Of a DNA stretch of 64,000 nt, positions 52,699-61,508 are shown piece by piece. Every line of letters starts with the position of its first letter. The stretch's first letter is position 1. Under the pieces are notes generated by a model. It saw nothing but the letters and a program-made list of their open reading frames with translations, searched no databases and was not told the origin of the DNA. A program made the translations under genes and the position numbers. The stretch is from a bacterium (GTDB lineage: Bacteria > Krumholzibacteriota > Krumholzibacteriia > JACNKJ01): NCBI GenBank assembly GCA_024231955.1, contig JAAEPZ010000253.1:124001-188000 (forward strand), in the 5' to 3' direction.

Positions 52699-54684
52699 TC
52701 AGAAATCCACGGTGACGAAAACGCTGCCGATGTCCCCCATCGCCTCACCCACATCGGGATCGCCCGAACCGGTGAGGCGCGAGTACTCGCAGGTCATCAG
52801 CGCGTGGCGGGCCAGTTCGTAACGGGCCGAGATCGTCCAGGCTCTCTCGTTGCATTCGCAGTCGGGGCCGGAGCTGCAGCAGTTCTCCCTGCTCTGCGTC
52901 CTGGAGGCCGTCAGATCGAAATCCAGATCGGCGGCGGCCCGGATCGTCAGCAGGCCGCCCGTCACGGTTTTCTCGGCGGGCACGCTGGAGTTGCTCCAGT
53001 TCCCCCTGTCTCGCGTCATCCGTTTACCGAACAGTCTTACGCCCCAGCGGGTGCGTAGGTAATCAATCTGCACACGCGGCCCCTCCGTGTCGGGCTGGTA
53101 GGACATGGCGCCGTAGGCGGCGCGGAAGTCCCTGCCGATGCCGATCCAGGCGGCGGCGACGCGCGGACCGTTCCCGATAGCCTGAGACACCTCGCACAGC
53201 CAGGCCTCGCCGGTCAGACCCTCGCCGTAGTGCGCCCCGGCCTGATCCGTGCGGGAGAAACTTCGCGCGAACTCGGCATTCAGATTGGTGCCCCAGGGCA
53301 GAGTGCCCTCCAGATTCGCGGAGATGACCTCGTTCTGCCGGCTAAGCGCATGTGCGTCCGTGTAGGGCATAGTCGCGGGCCACGGGTTGGAGCTGGTGGC
53401 ATCCGCCATCCGGACATAGTTGAAGCCCAGAGCCGCCTTGCCCCAGGCGGTCAAGCCGCTCTTGAGGATAACGCCGGCGCCCAGCAGGTCGCGCCGATAG
53501 CGGAATGCGTCGGGGTCGAAGCTGTCCCAGTCACGCTGCCGGAGCAGGCGTCCGTAGAAAGCGACCAGAGACAACCGGGAGCAGGGCGCACCCTCCACCA
53601 GCGCCCCCTCCATGGTGATGTCCGGCCCGACGTCATCGAGCGCTTCAAGCGACAGAGCCCGCGCAGAACCGGTGCAGACGCCGCAGGAGCTGCCCGATCC
53701 GGCCGACGGCGGATTGTCGGCCGCGTCCCAGCGCTGCAGGGTGAGCGGCGTCAGGTGACGGCTGAAGTAGCCCAGGCGTCCGGTCCAGTCACCTTGCCGC
53801 ACTTCGATGAAGGCGCTGCCGAACTTGCTGGTGAGGTAGAGCGGTCCCCTCTCCAGAATGGCGGGGTCCTCGTTGCTGATCCGCAGCATGCCGCCCGCCC
53901 TGACGCCGGCGGCCAGACGGGTCTCGACATTGAGGGTCAACCGATAGAGGAGATCGGACAGCGGATGCAGGGATTCGCCGTAGGGACCGCCTAGACCGCA
54001 GCCGCAGTCGCCGCCCTCGTCGGTAATCCGGTCGCTGATCCCCACCGCGAGTTGCCGCACTTTGATGTTGCCCGAGAACTTGAGCGACGGATAGCGCCTG
54101 TGCACCTTCTGCCCCATGATCGAGCGGGCGCCACGATCGACCTCGGCGGGGATCAGGCTGGTGGTCCGTATCCGCTGCTGCGAACCGGCGCTCTCCGCGC
54201 CGCGCACGGCCGTCAGCGCCTCCTCGATCCTGGTGCGGGCATCATCCACGCTGTCGTAGTGAATGGCGAGAAGATCACCATCGCCATTGAGGATGGCGAA
54301 GGTGAAGCTCATCTCCTCGGCCTGCAGGGCCGCGGCGAGCAGACCGTCAGTATCGTGCAATTGCGGATATGACACCCCCCGCTCCCGTGTGAAGGCGAGA
54401 CAGTCCCAACGGCTGTAATCGAAACAGACGCCGAGAAGCCGTGCGTTGTGGACGGCCAGATCGACCTCCCGCGCCTGCACCACGTTCTCCATGCAATCGG
54501 GACACTCGCTGTTCCAGAGCACCACCACCAGCAGTTCGCCGGGATTCAGGTGCGAGCGGATCGACCCGATGTCATCACCAGACAACGTCGGCAACTCCAT
54601 ATCGAGCAAGCCTGGGGAGATCGTACCGGCCATGACGATACAGGGCAGTGCGAGCAGCAGCAGAAACAGGTTTGACAATTTCAA
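52699..54684 (-). CDS. Thioredoxin-like domain fused to an outer-membrane beta-barrel
   Basis: A 661-residue exported protein. The signal peptide (LKLSNLFLLLLALPCIVMAG) is followed by a thioredoxin/TlpA-like domain (about 30-165) with the redox motif CPDC in VVLWNSECPDCMENV. After a linker, residues from about 190 to the end are amphipathic strands ending in VFVTVDF, the terminal phenylalanine typical of outer-membrane barrels. The barrel part holds several cysteine clusters (GGDCGCG, GSSCGVCTG, NCCSSGPDCEC). I place the start at a TTG with AAGGAG seven bases upstream; a longer frame reaches 54714. The barrel assignment rests on pattern, not homology. Confidence 0.68.
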   Translation of the reverse strand: MKLSNLFLLLLALPCIVMAGTISPGLLDMELPTLSGDDIGSIRSHLNPGELLVVVLWNSECPDCMENVVQAREVDLAVHNARLLGVCFDYSRWDCLAFTRERGVSYPQLHDTDGLLAAALQAEEMSFTFAILNGDGDLLAIHYDSVDDARTRIEEALTAVRGAESAGSQQRIRTTSLIPAEVDRGARSIMGQKVHRRYPSLKFSGNIKVRQLAVGISDRITDEGGDCGCGLGGPYGESLHPLSDLLYRLTLNVETRLAAGVRAGGMLRISNEDPAILERGPLYLTSKFGSAFIEVRQGDWTGRLGYFSRHLTPLTLQRWDAADNPPSAGSGSSCGVCTGSARALSLEALDDVGPDITMEGALVEGAPCSRLSLVAFYGRLLRQRDWDSFDPDAFRYRRDLLGAGVILKSGLTAWGKAALGFNYVRMADATSSNPWPATMPYTDAHALSRQNEVISANLEGTLPWGTNLNAEFARSFSRTDQAGAHYGEGLTGEAWLCEVSQAIGNGPRVAAAWIGIGRDFRAAYGAMSYQPDTEGPRVQIDYLRTRWGVRLFGKRMTRDRGNWSNSSVPAEKTVTGGLLTIRAAADLDFDLTASRTQSRENCCSSGPDCECNERAWTISARYELARHALMTCEYSRLTGSGDPDVGEAMGDIGSVFVTVDF

Positions 54685-54831
54685 GGGAGAGCTCCTTGGC
54701 GCTGAGAACGACAATCAATCACGAGTGGGTGACAATAGCACGAGCATGAACCGTGGTCCATGCTCGTACGAAAGGGGGAGATATTCTTTTTGTCCTTGCC
54801 GGTGTCCCGGATCGGGGGACACGGCCGCAGA

Positions 54832-55422
54832 TCAGTAGAGCGCCTTCAGGGCGCTCCAGGTACTTGGCTGTACAGGAACGCGAATGGGCACGAACTGGAT
54901 AGCGTCCAGGCGAACGGACGTGTTGTTCCCGTAGTCATAGGTCACGCGGGCAACGTAATCACCCGCAGGGAGGGTCAAAGATGGAGAGTCTTCCAGCACC
55001 CACTGGAATCCGGGAGTTCAACCAACGCCACTGCCGCTGAAGGATATCGCCACAACCTCCCCCTCGGATTGCCCGACAGGTGTCATTGCGACGTTTATTC
55101 TGTATGCGATCCCGAATTCGGCTTTCTGACGCAACTGGATTTTATAGTCTGACTCGGTTGTGATGGTAACGGGGATATCGATCCATTCGTCGACGAAGTC
55201 CAATCCCATGACGAACAGACCGCCACAAGCCCCGGAGTCGTTCTGAATGAAGATCGAATAGCCGCCGATATTGTGGCTGGCGTTGAAGGTCTCCGCCTCC
55301 ACGGTTATCGGTAATTGAGGTGGATCATCATCGGCAACGGCCGCAGACAACCCGCACAGCATGAACAGGCAACAGATCAATACGCCTGCTCCCGCCCGAA
55401 ATGGTTGAAATCCGGTTTTCAT
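54832..55422 (-). pseudogene. CBM6/CBM35-like secreted protein interrupted by an in-frame TGA
   Basis: The frame starts at the ATG at 55422 with a signal peptide (ending AVADDD) and a carbohydrate-binding-module-like beta sandwich: VEAETFNASHNIGGYSI, DFVDEWIDIPVTI, YRINVAMTP. A TGA at 55020-55018 stops it after 134 residues, but the same frame continues for 61 more residues with LTLPAGDYVARVTYDYG and RLDAIQFVPI, the expected last strands of the module, ending at 54832. So the domain is complete only across the stop. TGA is the normal stop elsewhere here, and no SECIS-like element was recognised. A recent nonsense mutation or sequence error is most likely. Confidence 0.72.
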
Positions 55423-55602
55423 CTCGGTCCCCTTTCCTTATCTGAATTCTAGCATCATATCGAAGCGGAGTCCAATCAGGTTGTCCTTTCACCCCCACCA
55501 CACGCGCCGGGTCATCCTAGTGGTTGACCCGCCCCCACTTTTTGAGCATTTTAGTGGGTTAGCGAAATGGATGAATCAAGACCCGCACGCCCGGAGATCC
55601 GC

Positions 55603-57063
55603 ATGGATATCAAACTGAACAAGATCAATGAAGCCGTCGTGGAGAGAGCCGCCGCCCGTTGTCGCGAACGGGGCATCGTCATTCCGACCCTGGCCGAACA
55701 GAAGAGCCCCGAGTTGATCCCCGAGGAGATCAAGGCCCGCCTGCAGAAGGTGGGGCTGTGGGATTTCGATCCGCTCAACCTGTTCAGGATCACCTGGAAG
55801 AACGATCCCGTCACCGGTCTGTTCAACGACGGCAACCTGGTGGAATTCCCCTCGGCGCTGACGGGTGTCGACGCCCGCATCGTCGGTGTGGTCGGCAAGT
55901 GGTTCCCCACCGGCGCGCACAAGGTCGGAGCCGGATTCGGCTGCCTCGTACCCCGCCTGGTCACGGGGCAATTCGACCCGACCGCCCAGAAGGCCGTGTG
56001 GCCCAGCACCGGCAACTACTGTCGCGGCGGCGCCTTCGACTGCAAGCTGCTCGGCTGCGACGCCGTGGCGATCCTCCCCGAGGAGATGAGCCGGGAACGT
56101 TTCGAATGGCTGCAGGGTGTGGCCTCCGAGGTCATCGCCACTCCGGGCTGCGAATCCAACGTCAAGGAGATCTACGACAAGTGCTGGGAGATCCGGGAGA
56201 CGCGACCCGAGTGTGTGATCTTCAACCAGTTCGAGGAGTTCGGCAATCCGGTCTGGCACTACCACCTCACCGGCTCCATCATCCAGGAATCATTCGAGCG
56301 GATCGCGGGGGAGCGCGACAGGTTGGCGGGCTATGTCTCCGCCACCGGTTCGGCTGGCACCATCGCCGCCGGCGATTTCCTCCGCACCAAACATCCCGAC
56401 CTGATCGTTGCCGCCACCGAGGCGCTGCAGTGCCCGACACTCTACAGCTGCGGCTTCGGCGGGCATCGCATCGAGGGGATCGGCGACAAGCATGTCCCCT
56501 GGGTCCACAACGTCCGCAACACCGACATGATCTGCGCCATCGACGACGAGCAGTGCATGAGTCTGCTCCGCCTCTTCAACGAGGGCGCGGGGCACAAGGC
56601 CCTGGAGCGGGTCGGCGTGAGCGCGGAGCTCTGCGCCGAGTTGCCGCTGCTGGGGATCAGCAGCATCTGCAACCTCGTCGCCTCTATCGAGATGGCCAAA
56701 TACTACGACATGGACGGTCGCGACATTATCTTCCTGCCGCTCACCGACTCGGCCGAGATGTACTCATCGCGTCTCATCGAACTGCGCTCCGAGCGGGGCG
56801 ACTACGAAAACGACCACGCCGTGGCCGACTTCGCCCGCTACCTGCAGGGCGCGACCCCCGATTACGTGCGGGAGCTCTCCTATCTGGATCGGAAAACGCT
56901 GCACAACTTCAAGTACTTCACCTGGGTCGAGCAACAGGGCAAATCGGTCGAGGAGTTGCGCAGGCTCTGGGATCGCGATTTCTGGACGGAGATCTTCGAC
57001 GTGACGGAGGCCTGGGATAAACGGATCCGCGAATTCAACGACCGTGTCGGCCTCGCGGGCTAG
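55603..57063 (+). CDS. Fold-type-II PLP-dependent enzyme (cysteine synthase/tryptophan synthase beta-like)
   Basis: A 486-residue PLP enzyme. The PLP lysine lies in PTGAHKVGAGFG, the substrate asparagine loop in WPSTGNYCRGGAF, and the phosphate-binding glycine loop in SATGSAGTIAAGDF. These are features of the cysteine synthase/threonine synthase superfamily. The protein is about 150 residues longer than cysteine synthase, mainly in the C-terminal half. It matches a poorly characterised group of bacterial PLP enzymes; the reaction is unknown. The ATG at 55603 has CGGAG six bases upstream; an ATG at 55567 lacks a ribosome site. It is monocistronic. Confidence 0.82.
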   Translation: MDIKLNKINEAVVERAAARCRERGIVIPTLAEQKSPELIPEEIKARLQKVGLWDFDPLNLFRITWKNDPVTGLFNDGNLVEFPSALTGVDARIVGVVGKWFPTGAHKVGAGFGCLVPRLVTGQFDPTAQKAVWPSTGNYCRGGAFDCKLLGCDAVAILPEEMSRERFEWLQGVASEVIATPGCESNVKEIYDKCWEIRETRPECVIFNQFEEFGNPVWHYHLTGSIIQESFERIAGERDRLAGYVSATGSAGTIAAGDFLRTKHPDLIVAATEALQCPTLYSCGFGGHRIEGIGDKHVPWVHNVRNTDMICAIDDEQCMSLLRLFNEGAGHKALERVGVSAELCAELPLLGISSICNLVASIEMAKYYDMDGRDIIFLPLTDSAEMYSSRLIELRSERGDYENDHAVADFARYLQGATPDYVRELSYLDRKTLHNFKYFTWVEQQGKSVEELRRLWDRDFWTEIFDVTEAWDKRIREFNDRVGLAG

Positions 57064-57472
57064 TTTTGTAGAGCTCCTTAGTTTCCACTATATATGGAAC
57101 ACCCGATGGGAAGAATCGGAAGCGTTCAGCGCTTTCGATTCTTCCTTATGGATGGCAAAGCCCGTTTCCCCCTATTCGCGTTCCCGCTTCGACAGATCGA
57201 GCACCGGGGAGGGCAATTCATTTCACCCCATGCGATCTTTTTTCGGTAACGCCAAACCCTTCACGGGCAGAACAGGTAAGATCTCACCTCAACTGGCAAC
57301 CCTATCTCTCTGCCATGTTTACAGTTATACGCTTTTACGTTTACCCCCTCTTCCCATTTTGATAAACTTGCCCATGTTCGACGGCAAAGGCCGCGACGGT
57401 GATCGAGCCAACATCGTCCTCCGAACCAGATGTCATAAACGCACCCTTGCATCAGCTAAAGGATGACACAAA
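57064..57472 (+). other. Intergenic region with hairpin, no gene recognised
   Basis: A long hairpin at 57109-57145 (GGAAGAATCG with CGATTCTTCC as outer stem) lies 46 bases after the PLP enzyme stop and may end its transcript, though only a weak T-rich tract follows. The rest leads to the DNRLRE lipoprotein; AAAGGA precedes its ATG by nine bases. Frames crossing the region look non-coding. GCAAAG-type motifs were checked against the cyclic-di-GMP riboswitch and do not fit. Confidence 0.5.
57109..57145 (+). terminator. Hairpin, possible terminator of the PLP enzyme gene
   Basis: A stem of about 15 positions (57109-57124 with 57130-57145, imperfect near the loop) is followed by TTATGG, so it lacks a full T-run. 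It is placed correctly, 46 bases past the stop codon. Confidence 0.5.
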
Positions 57473-58552
57473 ATGAAATTATTCAGATTCGCGAGCCTGG
57501 CTGTTCTTCTTCTCTCAATTGTCTGCACAGGCTGTCTCGATATTGCCCAACCGACAGCGCCCGCCGAGACCGAATCGCCCTTCGGTTCGCTCTTCACGAT
57601 TCTCCCGTCGGACGCCGAGATCGTTTCGGTCTCTTTGAACGTCTACCTGAGAAACCCCAGCTACAACACCGTCTACGTCCACAGGGTCACGGAAGCCTGG
57701 GAGGAGATGGATGTCACGTGGAACAGCTTCAACAACGCTTTCGCAGCCGAGAGCAGCGCTGAATTCGACACCAACGCCATCGACTGGCGCTCGATCGATA
57801 TCACCGACCTGGCCATTGACTGGATGAACGGCACCGTTCCCAACTACGGCATCGCCCTGGTCGCCGCCGAGGGCACAGAGTCCCGCTGCATGATCCCCAG
57901 CCGCGAATACCATGAGAACCACCCCTTCGTCGAGGTCGTCTACGTCACGAGCGACGGCGAGCAGATCGAACAGGCTCTCCCCCTGGGCGACACCTTCATC
58001 GACAGCGACAATTCCGACATGAACTACGGCACCATCGACAAGGTCTACTCCGGCCACTGGGAGATCGGCACCACCAAGACCGCCCTCATCCAGTTCGACA
58101 TTCCCGAACTGACCGTCGTCGATGATACCTGCACCCGCACCCGCAAATGGTGGAAGCGTCACGCCGGCAGCTGGTCCTGTCACGGTCAGCGTCCCGACGA
58201 GGTTTCCGCATTGCTCCCGATCACCCTGGGTACCCCTGATGGCGAGTTCTCCATCGAGGTCACCGATATCGACACGGCCCGCAGGCTGCTCAATCGCCGC
58301 ATCTGTGGCTACTCCAACGGAATGACGAAGCTCTACGGTCAGCTGCTGGCCGCCAAGCTGAACATCGCCAGCGGTGCCGCCGGTGATGAGATCGCCGATG
58401 AGATCGCCATCGCCGATGAGATCGTAGCCGGCAGTCACTGGAGTCACTGGTGGACCAGGATGTATCGCTCCGACCGGCAGGAGGTCCGCCAGGTCAAACG
58501 GGCCATCCGCCACTACAATGTCGGCACGACCGGCCCCGGTCGCTGCGAATAG
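57473..58552 (+). CDS. DNRLRE-domain lipoprotein
   Basis: A 359-residue exported protein. The lipobox VCTGC predicts lipid attachment near residue 21. The mature part holds two DNRLRE-type carbohydrate-binding-like segments: the first (about 35-155) has AEIVSVSLNVYL, VTEAWEEMDVTWN and WMNGTVPNYGIAL; the second opens with DTFIDSDNSDMNYGTIDKVYSG and TALIQFDIPEL. The first lacks its leading strands, so the domain may be truncated. A basic Trp-rich stretch (RKWWKRHAGSWSCHG) and a short DEIA-type repeat (GDEIADEIAIADEIVAG) near the C-terminus are unusual. Function is probably surface binding or structural. Confidence 0.75.
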   Translation: MKLFRFASLAVLLLSIVCTGCLDIAQPTAPAETESPFGSLFTILPSDAEIVSVSLNVYLRNPSYNTVYVHRVTEAWEEMDVTWNSFNNAFAAESSAEFDTNAIDWRSIDITDLAIDWMNGTVPNYGIALVAAEGTESRCMIPSREYHENHPFVEVVYVTSDGEQIEQALPLGDTFIDSDNSDMNYGTIDKVYSGHWEIGTTKTALIQFDIPELTVVDDTCTRTRKWWKRHAGSWSCHGQRPDEVSALLPITLGTPDGEFSIEVTDIDTARRLLNRRICGYSNGMTKLYGQLLAAKLNIASGAAGDEIADEIAIADEIVAGSHWSHWWTRMYRSDRQEVRQVKRAIRHYNVGTTGPGRCE

Positions 58553-58576
58553 CCTCCCCTGATCCGACACCTACCG

Positions 58577-58607
58577 AACGGGACTCCACGAGGGGTCCCG
58601 TTTTTTT
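58577..58607 (+). terminator. Intrinsic terminator of the DNRLRE lipoprotein gene
   Basis: An 11-base-pair stem (58577-58587 with 58592-58602, one G-T pair), loop ACGA, followed by seven T residues. It begins 24 bases after the stop codon. Confidence 0.93.
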
Positions 58608-58616
58608 GTCACCTCT

Positions 58617-58935
58617 GGTTGCTCGAGGGCATCGTCACCTTGAAGCGGGCGACGCTCCTGGCGCCATCGGGTTGTGCGAGGAGGACGATTACCTGACCAA
58701 ACCCTTCGAGAGCATGGAATTGATGGCCAGACGAGTATTTCATCCGAAACCGACAGCGGATTCTGACGCGCGAAGAGCTGCTGAACGAGGTCTGGGGTTA
58801 CGAGGCGATGCCCTCACCCGCACGGTCGATCTCCATGTGGCGGGTCTGCGACAGAAACTAGAAAGTGAGCCTGGACACCCCGCATATATTGTCACAGCCC
58901 ATGGCCGCGGTTACAGGTTCACCCCTAGTGCCGCG
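58617..58935 (+). pseudogene. Decayed OmpR/PhoB-family response regulator
   Basis: The translated pieces match one response regulator but lie in different frames. EEDDYLTKPFESMELMAR is the end of a receiver domain with the conserved lysine. ILTREELLNEVWGYEAM is the start of a winged helix in another frame. TRTVDLHVAGLRQKLE then PAYIVTAHGRGYRF, back in the first frame, is its C-terminal recognition helix and wing. The receiver's first 80 or so residues, including the phosphoacceptor aspartate, are missing. At least two frameshifts and a large deletion are needed. The open frame through it begins inside the upstream lipoprotein gene and is not a real gene. Confidence 0.8.
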
Positions 58936-59116
58936 CAAAGGCCCTATTTACAGACCCTTATGAAACGACAAGAACCGACAACCCCCGCTTGCCTGAATAT
59001 GGCCTTCGCGGTATAGTGAGTTTACGAAACTGCAATCATCCGATCGAAACGAGATGGTCGCCAGATCCCAATCCTGGTGCCGCTCCCCTCTTAAGCACAT
59101 TGAGAATCTACCTAAC

Positions 59117-60136
59117 ATGGTTTGTCGTCCCACATTCATTGTGACAATAGATGTCGAAGCGGACAACGTCTGGGCCAGAAATCCCTGCCCGAAAATGGAG
59201 AATCTACAGTATCTGAACCGGTTTCAGACCCTCTGCGATTCCCACGGTTTGCAGCCCACCTACCTGGTGAACTCCGATGTCGCGCGGGAGGAGACCTTTC
59301 AGCGATTCGGCCATGAGGTCCTGAAACGGAAGGCAGGTGAGATCGGCATGCACCTGCATGCCTGGGATAACCTCTCCGGATTCAAGCTCACTGACCAGGA
59401 CTTCCGTCATCACCCCTATCTGATCGACTTTCCGCCGGAGGTCATCCGGCATGAGGTTGAAGCGGCAACGGCGATGCTTGAGAAGATCTTCGACGTGAAG
59501 ATGGTCAGCCACAGAGCCGGGCGCTGGGCCCTGAACGCCACCTACGCTCAGGCGCTGGTCGACAACGGGTACCTGGTGGATTGCTCCGTCACACCCCACT
59601 ATTCGTGGGCCGATCATGCCGGTGCTCCCGATGGTCCCGGGGGATGCGACTATTGCGATTTCCCCGACAGAGCCTACTTCCTGGATCTGGACGACATCTC
59701 ACGCCCGGGGACATCCCCCCTCCTGGAGGTCCCGTTGACTATCCGCTCCCGCAGTTACGGCCTCTTTGATCGTCTACGCACAGTGGCGAACTCCGCCCGC
59801 TTCATCGGCAGGTTCCTCGACTGCTATCTGCCGACCCACGACTGGATGCGCCCGAACGGACGCAACCTCGGGCGGATGATCGGCATCCTGAACTGGTCAC
59901 GCGCCAGAAATGTCGATCATGTCGAGTTCATGATGCACTCCTCCGAATTCATGCCGGGCGGCAGCCCCCGGTTCCCCACCAGCGAAACCGTTGAGCTTCT
60001 CTTCGCGGATCTCGAAGTTCTGTTTGCGGCGGTAAATGAGCACTTCCGGAATATGACTCTGGGCGAGTATCGCAGGAGCAAAACAGTCACTCCGGAACAC
60101 CATGCCGATCTTGACAGCGGCAAATTACGCCTCTAA
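59117..60136 (+). CDS. Polysaccharide deacetylase-family protein
   Basis: A 339-residue NodB-fold protein. The metal-binding motif 1 appears as VTIDVEADNVW, motif 2 as GEIGMHLHAWD, and motif 3 as SHRAGRWAL. A later segment HVEFMMHSSEFMPGG supplies the C-terminal histidine motif. No signal peptide was seen, so it acts in the cytoplasm, or on lipid-linked sugar at its face. Together with the following GNAT-family protein it suggests a small polysaccharide or glycolipid modification locus. The start is uncertain: ATG at 59117 matches the family best, but has a poor ribosome site, and the frame is open to 59054. Confidence 0.8.
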   Translation: MVCRPTFIVTIDVEADNVWARNPCPKMENLQYLNRFQTLCDSHGLQPTYLVNSDVAREETFQRFGHEVLKRKAGEIGMHLHAWDNLSGFKLTDQDFRHHPYLIDFPPEVIRHEVEAATAMLEKIFDVKMVSHRAGRWALNATYAQALVDNGYLVDCSVTPHYSWADHAGAPDGPGGCDYCDFPDRAYFLDLDDISRPGTSPLLEVPLTIRSRSYGLFDRLRTVANSARFIGRFLDCYLPTHDWMRPNGRNLGRMIGILNWSRARNVDHVEFMMHSSEFMPGGSPRFPTSETVELLFADLEVLFAAVNEHFRNMTLGEYRRSKTVTPEHHADLDSGKLRL

Positions 60137-60191
60137 GGTAAAGTTGGTTTTCGAGATCCAGATTGTTGATATCTTGAACCTGTCAGTGTTT

Positions 60192-61358
60192 ATGAGTAAC
60201 GCCACTATCGTTATCAGCGAGTTGTGCAAGCGCAAGGAGTTCGAGCTCCTCGCGGCGGAGTGGAATCACTGCCTTGCAGCCAGCCCGGAAAATGCGGTGT
60301 ACCTGCGTCACGAATGGTTCACCGCCTGGTACGAATCCGATCCTGATGGGCGACCGTTCAGAATCATCCTGGCGCGGGAGGGTGATCGCCTGGTGGGCAT
60401 GGCCGCGCTGTCAAAGGGGATATTGACCTTCAAGCGCTTCAATATTCCCACGATTCAGAGTGCCGCCGATGGCCTGACGCCCCGTTACGCGATAATCGCC
60501 GAATACAATCGGCGGGATGTATTCACGGCCCTGGCGGAGCATCTGCTCCGGAATCCCGACCCTGAACGTCATGGCAATCTCCTGGCCTTCAACTTCCTCA
60601 ATCTTGCCGTGGACAGCGCTGCCGCCCGTCTCTGGACCGAGACCTGGCGCGATTTGGGTCGCAGCGTCTATTTCGAGGCCGGTCGCACCTCCCCCTACCT
60701 GCCGATCCCCGAAGATTGCACCGACTTTGAGGAGCTCTGGCGAACGCTGTGTTCGCATCACCAGCAGAGTGTGCTGCGCCGGAAGTTGCGACGCTGCCGA
60801 CGGGAGGGGGGGAGAGTGGAGCAGGTGCGCTCCCCCGAACGTGCGCGCGAAATCCTCCCCACCCTTTACAAGGTTTCGGCGAGAAGCTGGAAAAGACGGA
60901 AGAGCTCCGACATCCTCAGCAGCGAACGGACCGTCCGCTTTTACGATGCCTTCACGCCTCTGGCCGCCGAGCGGGGCTGGCTCAATCTCTGGGTTCTCTG
61001 GCGCGGCGACGACTGCGCGGCGTTTCAATATGACCTGGAATACAAAGGGATCTCCACCGCTCTCCGTTCCGATTTCGACCTCGCCGCATCATCACTGTCA
61101 CCGGGGCTCGTTCTGCGCTGGCACATGATGCTCGACTTCGTGGCGCGAGGCGGACGTGAGTTCGACTTCGGCGGACAAGCCTACGACTTCAAACGTTACT
61201 GGACCAGTCACAGACGCCGGCATGTGCGCCTGATCATCCCGGCTCCCGGGATACTGAGCAGAGCGACGCTCCTGGCCCGGAATCATCCCGTGATGGTGCG
61301 CATCCGCAAGGCCGCTCCGGAGGGCGGCATCCCGTTCCGAACCAGGGGTGCATCATGA
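60192..61358 (+). CDS. GNAT-family acetyltransferase, CelD/BcsL type
   Basis: A 388-residue protein of the Acetyltransf_6 (CelD/BcsL) type, related to FemAB. The N-terminal half contains YLRHEWFTAWYESD and FRIILAREGDRLVGMAAL; the second half includes WLNLWVLWRGDDCAAFQYDLEY, FDLAASSLSPGLVLRWHM and the late signature FDFGGQAYDFKRYW. Family members transfer acyl groups during exopolysaccharide or cellulose synthesis. The ATG at 60192 was chosen by alignment; upstream 30 residues look non-coding. It follows the deacetylase by 55 bases, so opposite acyl modifications of one glycan are plausible. Confidence 0.78.
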   Translation: MSNATIVISELCKRKEFELLAAEWNHCLAASPENAVYLRHEWFTAWYESDPDGRPFRIILAREGDRLVGMAALSKGILTFKRFNIPTIQSAADGLTPRYAIIAEYNRRDVFTALAEHLLRNPDPERHGNLLAFNFLNLAVDSAAARLWTETWRDLGRSVYFEAGRTSPYLPIPEDCTDFEELWRTLCSHHQQSVLRRKLRRCRREGGRVEQVRSPERAREILPTLYKVSARSWKRRKSSDILSSERTVRFYDAFTPLAAERGWLNLWVLWRGDDCAAFQYDLEYKGISTALRSDFDLAASSLSPGLVLRWHMMLDFVARGGREFDFGGQAYDFKRYWTSHRRRHVRLIIPAPGILSRATLLARNHPVMVRIRKAAPEGGIPFRTRGAS

Positions 61359-61508
61359 TCGGAGTCGACTGCGAGATCCTCCTCGGCGAGTGACCTCGGC
61401 AGGGATCTTGTTAAATGCACCAGCCGCTGGTATCCCGCCGTACGATATGATAGGGTTCGGTCGCCCGGATTCTCGCTACAATCACATATGTTCCCGAAGG
61501 AGCTGCTC

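Noticed and set aside
55018..55020. Selenocysteine at the internal TGA of the CBM-like gene
   Set aside because: No redox motif surrounds the position, no SECIS-like hairpin was recognised directly after it, and secreted carbohydrate-binding modules are not known selenoproteins; kept only as a remote option.
55500..55562. Possible insertion-sequence end near CCCACT...AGTGGG
   Set aside because: The short inverted repeat has no matching far end, no target duplication and no transposase sequence within reach.
57151..57470. Cyclic-di-GMP riboswitch upstream of the DNRLRE lipoprotein
   Set aside because: GGCAAAG-like strings are present but the conserved GEMM core and paired arms could not be assembled.
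58450..59016. A real 188-residue gene
   Set aside because: The frame begins inside the lipoprotein gene, crosses its terminator, and contains response-regulator fragments that are consistent only as a pseudogene.
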